This document shows positions 6,650 through 11,624 of a stretch of 11,624 bases of DNA, piece after piece. The notes below the pieces were generated by a model. That model was not told where the DNA came from. It did not search any database and was given only the letters and a program-made list of their open reading frames with translations. Position numbers and translations under genes: made by a program. Every line of letters begins with the position of its first letter. Positions within the stretch are counted from its first letter, which is position 1. The stretch covers positions 1 through 11,624 of the forward strand of contig JAOACV010000024.1 in NCBI GenBank assembly GCA_026417675.1, given 5' to 3'. This DNA is from Verrucomicrobiia bacterium. Its GTDB lineage: Bacteria; Verrucomicrobiota; Verrucomicrobiia; CAIQCK01.

Positions 6650-8473
6650 ATGAAATCGTTGATTCTTTCGATTGCGACATTGTCTCTGGCGCTTGTGCTG
6701 CTCACAAGCTGCGGCCAACCGGCCAGCCCGCCCGCCGCATCAAAACCGGCGGCAGAGAAAGCCGAAGCGGCCAAACCCGCCGCGCCCAGTCCCGCCGCGG
6801 GTAAAATAGATTTCGTGAAGCAGGTCAAGCCGATCCTCGAATCAGCCTGTGTGAGCTGCCACGACGCGGAGCATCCAGCCGGCGACCTGCGGCTCGACAC
6901 CAAGGAGCTGACGTTCAAAGGCGGTAGCAAAGGGCCATGCCTCATTCCCGGCCAGCCCGACAAAAGCTCGCTTTACACCACCACGATTCTGCCAGAGAAA
7001 CACGCGGACGTGATGCCGCCCAGTGACAAGTTGACGAAGGAGCAGTCGGATGTGCTCAAGCTCTGGATCGAACAAGGCGCCCCGTGGCCCGAGAATGTGA
7101 AACTCGCCAAGGTGCGCCGCATCAAGTTCACCAAGGATATCCAGCCGATCCTCGAAACCGAGTGTCTCGTCTGCCACAAGGAAGGCCACGCCAAGGGCGA
7201 CGTGGCGCTCGATACCAAGCAGGCGGCATTCACCACCGGCAAGAAAGGCCCGTCCATTGTGCCGTTCGAGCCGGAGAAAAGCACGACCTACACGACGCTT
7301 GTGCTGGCCGCCGACCACGAAGGTCTGATGCCGCCGAAGAGCAAGGGCGGCCCGTTGCCGAAGGAGAAAACCGACCTGGTGAAAGCGTGGATCGAGCAGG
7401 GCGCGCCCTGGCCCGACGGCGTGACGCTCGAACAAAAGAAGAAAGAGACCGCTCCCGTGGCCGGCGTGGACGCCGCCGAATTCGCGGTCAGCCAGGCGAT
7501 TCACAAGAAGATCATCGCCAAGGCTGACGTGAGCGACCCGGCACAGATGAAGCCCTACAAAGCGACGATCCCGGGCACGGAGATCCAGTTCGAGATGCTG
7601 CCGATCCCCGGGGGCGAGTTCCTGATGGGCAGCCCCGACAACGAACCCGGCCGCAAACCCGACGAAGGCCCGCAGGTGAAGGTGAAGGTTGACCCGTTCT
7701 GGATGGGCAAGTGCGAGGTGACCTGGGACGAGTACGAGTTGTTCATGCTGCCCGACGAGGAAAAGAAACTGCGCGCCGCCAAGGGCGACGCCGGCGACCA
7801 CAAGGAAGCGGACGCCATCGCACGGCCGTCGCAGCCCTACGTGGACATGACCTTCGGAATGGGGCGCGAGGGCTTCCCGGCCATCAGCATGACCCAACAC
7901 GGCGCGCTACAGTATTGCAAATGGCTGAGCGCCAAGACCGGCCAGTTCTACCGATTGCCAACGGAGGCGGAGTGGGAATATGCCTGCCGCGCCGGCACGA
8001 CCACGGCGTATTCATTCGGCAACGATCCCGCGCAGCTTGGCGACTATGCGTGGTTCAAAGGCAACAGCAACGGCGCGTATCACAAGGTCGGCCAGAAGAA
8101 ACCGAACCCGTGGGGCCTGCATGACATGCACGGCAACGTCATCGAATGGACGCTCGACCAGTATCTGCCGGACTTCTACGCCACGCTTGCCAAGGCAGGC
8201 GGCGTCGCCGACAACCCGTTCGCCAAGTCCACCAAGCGATACCCACAAACCGCGCGCAACGGTTCCTGGCAGGACGATCCGAAGGACCACCGCAGCGCAG
8301 CACGGCGCGGCTCCGACCCGGTGTGGCAAATTCAAGACCCGCAGTTGCCCAAGAGCATCTGGTATCTGACCGACGCGCAGTTCCTCGGCTTCCGCATCGT
8401 GCGACCGTTGAAAGTGCCGTCCGCCGAGCAGATGCACAAGTATTGGCACAGCGGCGTCGAGCGCGGCGAGTAG
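6650..8473 (+). CDS. Lipoprotein with two haem-c domains and an FGE-sulfatase-like domain
   Basis: This 607-residue protein begins with a lipoprotein signal peptide (lipobox 'LTSC', Cys21), then an Ala/Pro/Lys linker (24-51). Two tandem planctomycete-type cytochrome c repeats follow, each with a CxxCH haem site ('CVSCH' 67-71, 'CLVCH' 172-176), a candidate axial Met in 'MPP' (122, 227) and the closing 'WIEQGAPWP'. Residues about 313-587 form an FGE-sulfatase (SUMF1-like) domain: 'PIPGGEFLMGSP', 'FWMGKCEVTWDEYE', 'RLPTEAEWEYACRAGT' (435-450), 'NPWGLHDMHGNVIEW' (486-500), 'RNGSW' and 'LGFRIVRP'. The cysteine pair that makes formylglycine in true FGE is absent: the stretch after 'RNGSW' reads 'QDDPKDH'. 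The domain is therefore more likely a binding or structural module. ATG 6650 is preferred over GTG 6608 because it places the signal peptide at the N-terminus. The protein should sit in the periplasm or outer membrane. Electron partner and FGE-domain ligand are unknown. Confidence 0.87.
   Translation: MKSLILSIATLSLALVLLTSCGQPASPPAASKPAAEKAEAAKPAAPSPAAGKIDFVKQVKPILESACVSCHDAEHPAGDLRLDTKELTFKGGSKGPCLIPGQPDKSSLYTTTILPEKHADVMPPSDKLTKEQSDVLKLWIEQGAPWPENVKLAKVRRIKFTKDIQPILETECLVCHKEGHAKGDVALDTKQAAFTTGKKGPSIVPFEPEKSTTYTTLVLAADHEGLMPPKSKGGPLPKEKTDLVKAWIEQGAPWPDGVTLEQKKKETAPVAGVDAAEFAVSQAIHKKIIAKADVSDPAQMKPYKATIPGTEIQFEMLPIPGGEFLMGSPDNEPGRKPDEGPQVKVKVDPFWMGKCEVTWDEYELFMLPDEEKKLRAAKGDAGDHKEADAIARPSQPYVDMTFGMGREGFPAISMTQHGALQYCKWLSAKTGQFYRLPTEAEWEYACRAGTTTAYSFGNDPAQLGDYAWFKGNSNGAYHKVGQKKPNPWGLHDMHGNVIEWTLDQYLPDFYATLAKAGGVADNPFAKSTKRYPQTARNGSWQDDPKDHRSAARRGSDPVWQIQDPQLPKSIWYLTDAQFLGFRIVRPLKVPSAEQMHKYWHSGVERGE
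6812..7414 (+). repeat. Tandem duplication of the haem-c domain
   Basis: Residues 53-147 (6812-7090 core) and 158-255 (7127-7414) align end to end: 'PILESACVSCH' with 'PILETECLVCH', 'LDTKELTF' with 'LDTKQAAF', 'MPPSDKLTKEQSDVLKLW' with 'MPPKSKGGPLPKEKTDLV', and identical 'WIEQGAPWP' ends. The copies have diverged, so the duplication is old and both haem sites are kept. Confidence 0.75.
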
Positions 8474-8486
8474 AGCCGTCGGCTTT

Positions 8487-8558
8487 GGTGGATCGCGTTC
8501 TCCGAACGCGATACCCGGGGGCTACACGATTTATCGCGTTCGGAGAACGCGATCCGCC
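8487..8558. repeat. Paired REP-like hairpin element, copy 1
   Basis: Two 26-base units face each other across a 20-base spacer. Unit one (8487-8512) is GGTGG followed by the 9-bp stem ATCGCGTTC-TCC-GAACGCGAT. Unit two (8533-8558) is its reverse complement with one mismatch near the end (CCGCC for CCACC). Each unit can form its own hairpin, and the two together a long cruciform. It lies between the convergent cytochrome/FGE-like and apbE genes, where it could end transcription from both sides. No T-run follows, so this is not a classical terminator. The structure resembles bacterial REP pairs (BIMEs). Confidence 0.8.
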
Positions 8559-8567
8559 GAACCGCCT

Positions 8568-9674
8568 TCAAGGGAGCGAACTGGCTTTCTCCCGGAATCT
8601 CCGGAACCCTTTTGATTCGAACCACTCGGTCTTGTCGGAAAGCTTGCGCGCAACAAATGCCTCCGCGCCTGCTGTCGCTTCGATCAGTTTCAACCCGGCC
8701 CGCGGCCCGAGCACGCTCACCGTCGTGGCAAGACCGTCAGCGGCGATGCCGTCGCGAGCGATGACAACGACCAAGCTGTGGTCGGTCAGGCCGATGCCGG
8801 TGCGCGGGTCCACGATGTGCGAATAGCGTTTGCCGTCAATCTCCACATGCTGGAACAAATCGCCCGACGTGGCCAGGCTGCAGCGCGAGGCGATGATGAA
8901 ATGCGGCGGGTCTTGGGCGTTTGCTCCTTGTGGCTGCGGCCGCCAGGCGTGGCCACAGACATCGTCCTCAGCCATCTCCAACGACGCTACCGCGATGCGC
9001 CAACCGGGTTTGCCAGGAGGGGGATCACCGAGCGCCATGTCTCCGCCAGCGGCCACCAGCGCGCGCGTAACACCGCGCCGGCGCAGCGCCGCGAGGGCCT
9101 CGTCGGCGGCGTAACCTTTGGCAATGGCGCCGAGGTCGAGCCGCATATTGGGCACCAGCAGCTTGGCGGCCCGTTTTTGGGGGTCGAGAACGATTTTTCG
9201 CCAACCGACGGCTTTCATCGCTTCGGCCAGCGCGGCGGGGTCGGGCAGTTTGCGGACCACGCGCGCCTTGCGCCAGAGCCACACGGCCGGACCAACGGTC
9301 ACATCAAAAGCGCCGTCGCTGCGTCGCGACAACTCCTGCGCGCGCGACAGGACGGTCCACAGGTCCGGGCTGAGCGGCACGGTCTCGCCGCCGCCGGAGG
9401 TTTTCGAGAGCAGGCTCAGTTCGCTGTCCGGCTCGTAGTCGCTGAGGATGGCGTTGAGTTCCTTGATGCGCTTGAATGCCGCGTCCGCCGCAGCGTCGGC
9501 TGCGGCCCGGTCGGGCGCATATAGCGTGATGCGGACCGGCATCCCCATCGCCGGGCGGGTGAACTCGAAACGGGTCGGGTCCGAGGCCGATGAGGCAGTG
9601 GAAGTGGCAAGGATGGAAAAAAAGACGACGAGCAGGCGGCGCGGCGAGAGGGGACTCCAAACCCCCAATTTCAA
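8568..9674 (-). CDS. apbE: FAD:protein FMN transferase (ApbE)
   Basis: ApbE attaches FMN from FAD to a Thr or Ser of exported redox proteins such as NqrC, RnfG or NosR, using Mg2+. Seen: 'FEFTRPAMGMPVRITLYAP' near the N-terminus, 'DGAFDVTVGP', the FAD-binding 'LDLGAIAKGYAADEAL', 'ALVAAGGDMALG', 'YSHIVDPRTGIG' and the C-terminal 'GIAADGLATTVSVLG' with its metal-site region. The start is uncertain. TTG 9674 gives 368 residues and a signal peptide ('SPRRLLVVFFSILATSTASSA'-like, positions 7-30) without a lipobox Cys, but has no clear ribosome site. The frame is open upstream to ATG 9800 and GTG 9857, yet that extension runs through the REP-like repeat and overlaps the next gene, so I reject it. 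No FMN-acceptor motif (S/T-G-A-x-T/S) was recognised in neighbouring proteins, so its substrate is elsewhere or outside the window. The gene is bracketed by two copies of one repeat. Confidence 0.88.
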   Translation of the reverse strand: MKLGVWSPLSPRRLLVVFFSILATSTASSASDPTRFEFTRPAMGMPVRITLYAPDRAAADAAADAAFKRIKELNAILSDYEPDSELSLLSKTSGGGETVPLSPDLWTVLSRAQELSRRSDGAFDVTVGPAVWLWRKARVVRKLPDPAALAEAMKAVGWRKIVLDPQKRAAKLLVPNMRLDLGAIAKGYAADEALAALRRRGVTRALVAAGGDMALGDPPPGKPGWRIAVASLEMAEDDVCGHAWRPQPQGANAQDPPHFIIASRCSLATSGDLFQHVEIDGKRYSHIVDPRTGIGLTDHSLVVVIARDGIAADGLATTVSVLGPRAGLKLIEATAGAEAFVARKLSDKTEWFESKGFRRFREKASSLP

Positions 9675-9679
9675 CCAGT

Positions 9680-9754
9680 GGTGGATCGCGTTCTCCGAAC
9701 GCGATTGGGTTGGGATGTGCCAGCGATCAACGCGTTCGGAGAACGCATTCCACC
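9680..9754. repeat. Paired REP-like hairpin element, copy 2
   Basis: Unit one (9680-9705) is base-for-base identical over 26 bases to 8487-8512. Unit two (9729-9754) is the opposed partner, AACGCGTTC-GGA-GAACGCATT followed by CCACC, with three differences from the perfect partner. Spacer length is similar (23 versus 20) but spacer sequence is unrelated, so the conserved part is the hairpin units. It sits between the exported-protein gene and apbE, immediately upstream of the apbE start chosen here. The remaining bases 9755-9838 hold only a short GCTC-TGTG-GAGC hairpin. Confidence 0.8.
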
Positions 9755-9838
9755 CTGGGTCGCAGCTCTGTGGAGCGAAGAAATACGGAGGCCAAGGCAT
9801 CTTCGCGCCAAAGTGATGGTGCGGCAAGACGCCACAGT

Positions 9839-11624
9839 CTAGTCGTTGTGGACCCACTGTAGGTGTCGGATACGGAAGCGATACCAGCCGGGATTGCTGA
9901 GGCTGCGCATGCTGGCTCCGGTGTCGTATTCATTGACGCGCTGGACAACGGCCATGAGGCGGGCTTCGCCGGTGAGCCGTCCGTTGCCGAAAGCCTGGCC
10001 GATGGCATGCACGGTGAAAACGTCGGAGCAGGTGGTGAGCACGTTGCAGATGCGGCGGAGGGTTTCTTCTTTCTGGGCGTCCGTAACGGCCGTGGTGGCC
10101 GGATTGGAGCTTGAGATGTCCCATTGGTTCATGTAGCGTAGCTCGGCCAGTTCGCCGAGGCAGAGATAGGGAACGAACGGATTGGCCGCCACGCCCGACG
10201 CGTTTGGGTTGGTCACCGGGCCGGTCGCGACGATGCGCCGGACAATGGACTGAACCAGGTTGTCGCGCACGGTGGTGTTGCGGATGAAGTTCAGCGCGGC
10301 GGAAAGCGTGTGGCTCCAGCAGGTTCCCGGATTGGTTGCGGCATTTCGGCGCCCGGCTTGTCCCCAACTGTTCAGAGATCCCCACGCCTCAAACAGGTTG
10401 GGCTGCGTTTTAGTTTCCCAATCACTGTTATAGCCACAGTGCCAGCCAGCGTTGTTGACATTGATCCTGCCACAAATGGGTTTGTTGTGAACTGTCAGCA
10501 GGTCTAGGATTGCCCAGTCCGGGATGCGGGCGGCGGCAGCGGCGCCTTGCTCGTCGGGCATGAGACCGTAGCGTTGGAGCGACAGCGACCGCCATGGTTT
10601 GCCGGTGTGGATGAATCCAATCTCGCCGATGGATTGCATGCCGCGTTCGGCGATAACGAAGTTGGAATAGCGTTCGGGCGTTGAGCGGGTCTCGCCGTCG
10701 CCGACTTTGCTGTCAGCTTGGGTGGTGTTGGCATTCTTGCTCATGGTGGCGTTGTGGCCGGTCAACGCGATTGTGATCTGGCCGCCGGTAAACGGTCCAT
10801 ACCAGCAACGCACGCGGGGGTCGTCTTTGGCGATGGAGACGCGCGCGGGGTTGGTGGTCCTCAAGAGTTCCTCAACCGTTGGCTCGCGAAGACCTTCTGA
10901 CGCGGCAAGCACTGCTGGCTGCACCTTGCCGCCTTGGCAGATGTCCAAGACCTGCGGCGCCACCTGGCCGGGAGTGGTCGCGTCGAACCAATCCGCGATG
11001 TAGTTCTCGGCTCGCGCACCCGGTGCCATCACCGACGGCAGCGCGAGATGGCGAATCCTCAGCGGCAATGTGACTTTCAGGTCGCTGAGGAAGGGCGGTT
11101 TGGCCTCCGCCGGAGTTTTGGCAGGATCGCCGCGGATGCCCACCTTGACGGCAAACTTGTTTCCGCCAAACAGATAGGAATAGGGCGCGGTTTGGGCCTG
11201 TCCGGTTGGATTCTGCAGGGCGTAGGAGTAGTTATTGATGGGCACCAAGTGTTTGATGTCGGAGCCGGCAGTGTCCACGAGAATCTGCGGCTTCGACAGG
11301 CTGGCCGAAATGCTGCCTGGCGGCGACTGCATTGTGCCATTGAAGGCGAAATCGCCGTCGCAAATGATCTGGTATCTCTCCTTGATCGAAACGCGCGGCA
11401 TGGCTTCGTCGGAGTAGGGATTGATCATCTCGACATACATGGCCGCCCACAAGGTCCACTCCGCGGGCTGGAGGGATGACACTTGCTCCTTGGTTTTTTG
11501 CCAGTGAAGCGCGACAACGATTTCATTCATATAGGCCGCCTTGCGCAGGCCGCAGGCGCCTGTCGGGGTCGCGACACCGAGGTTGATAACGTTTCCGGCC
11601 GGCTGAGTCACAATCGGCGGAACC
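9839..11624 (-). CDS. Large exported protein, C-terminal part (Verru_Chthon cassette A-like), 5' end missing
   Basis: The frame is open to the right window edge, so 594 residues of a larger protein are visible, ending at TAG (9839-9841). It is Asn/Thr/Ser/Ala-rich with no membrane span in the visible part, as for a surface or periplasmic protein. The end resembles the 'Verru_Chthon cassette protein A' family found beside pseudopilin-like genes in Verrucomicrobia: 'IPDWAILDLLTVHNKP' then 'GRINVNNAGWH', and near the C-terminus 'LRRICNVLTTCSDVFTVHAI' with 'GEARLMAVVQRV'. That assignment is from memory of the family pattern and is moderate. Function is not established; the usual context suggests a pseudopilus or secretion-like cassette. 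A GTG at 11611 should not be taken as the start, since the frame continues as V-P-P-I before it. The cassette partners would lie beyond the right edge. Confidence 0.6.
   Translation of the reverse strand, partial: VPPIVTQPAGNVINLGVATPTGACGLRKAAYMNEIVVALHWQKTKEQVSSLQPAEWTLWAAMYVEMINPYSDEAMPRVSIKERYQIICDGDFAFNGTMQSPPGSISASLSKPQILVDTAGSDIKHLVPINNYSYALQNPTGQAQTAPYSYLFGGNKFAVKVGIRGDPAKTPAEAKPPFLSDLKVTLPLRIRHLALPSVMAPGARAENYIADWFDATTPGQVAPQVLDICQGGKVQPAVLAASEGLREPTVEELLRTTNPARVSIAKDDPRVRCWYGPFTGGQITIALTGHNATMSKNANTTQADSKVGDGETRSTPERYSNFVIAERGMQSIGEIGFIHTGKPWRSLSLQRYGLMPDEQGAAAAARIPDWAILDLLTVHNKPICGRINVNNAGWHCGYNSDWETKTQPNLFEAWGSLNSWGQAGRRNAATNPGTCWSHTLSAALNFIRNTTVRDNLVQSIVRRIVATGPVTNPNASGVAANPFVPYLCLGELAELRYMNQWDISSSNPATTAVTDAQKEETLRRICNVLTTCSDVFTVHAIGQAFGNGRLTGEARLMAVVQRVNEYDTGASMRSLSNPGWYRFRIRHLQWVHND

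Noticed and set aside
5703..7900. Minus-strand open frames at 5703-6536 and 6842-7900
   Set aside because: They are complements of the permease and the lipoprotein genes, low in complexity and with no recognisable domain.
9815..9838. Possible hairpin (GGC-GTCTT-GCC on the minus strand) just after the exported-protein gene as a terminator
   Set aside because: The stem is only three to five pairs with a bulge, no T-run follows, and no second copy exists in the window.
9675..9857. N-terminal extension of ApbE to ATG 9800 or GTG 9857
   Set aside because: It would translate the REP-like repeat and, from 9857, overlap the upstream gene; the signal peptide fits a start near 9674.

Overview
The window looks like a chromosomal segment of a GC-rich bacterium of the Planctomycetota-Verrucomicrobiota-Chlamydiota group, most likely a verrucomicrobium. 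The pointers are indirect: a lipoprotein joining tandem haem-c domains to an FGE-sulfatase-like domain, a large exported protein resembling the C-terminal half of the 'Verru_Chthon cassette protein A' family, and a Tat-exported DUF362 protein paired with a polyferredoxin. No rRNA, tRNA, CRISPR array, transposase or integrase was seen. No database search was possible, so the lineage is an inference.

Layout, left to right. A sugar phosphate isomerase/epimerase-like TIM-barrel gene (157-1209, +) is followed with no gap by a full-length mrr-type restriction endonuclease gene (1210-2118, +). That gene has an in-frame TAA at codon 27. Converging on it is a two-gene minus-strand operon: a Tat-signal DUF362 protein (3838-4794) and, 24 bp downstream, a NapH/NapG-like membrane polyferredoxin (2224-3813). 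The 344-bp divergent intergenic region 4795-5138 holds a short palindrome, an apparent 3' gene remnant (minus strand, stop at 4898) and a good sigma70-like promoter. The promoter serves an AzgA-type NCS2 purine permease (5139-6470, +). After a 179-bp gap comes the dihaem cytochrome c/FGE-like lipoprotein (6650-8473, +). It converges on apbE (8568-9674, -), which is bracketed by two copies of the same paired REP-like hairpin element (8487-8558 and 9680-9754). The right end is the 3' 1.8 kb of a large exported-protein gene (9839-11624, -) whose start lies outside the window.

How the genes may work together. Several products belong to envelope redox chemistry: the polyferredoxin with its DUF362 partner, the exported dihaem lipoprotein and ApbE, which attaches FMN to exported redox proteins. 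The window contains no recognisable FMN-binding substrate for ApbE, so any functional link is inference. The isomerase and the purine permease are ordinary metabolic genes. No convincing undescribed multi-gene system was found. The items most worth checking are the repeat-bracketed apbE, the nonsense-interrupted mrr, the haem-c/FGE fusion without FGE cysteines, and the NapH-NapG-like fusion with an internal twin-arginine segment.
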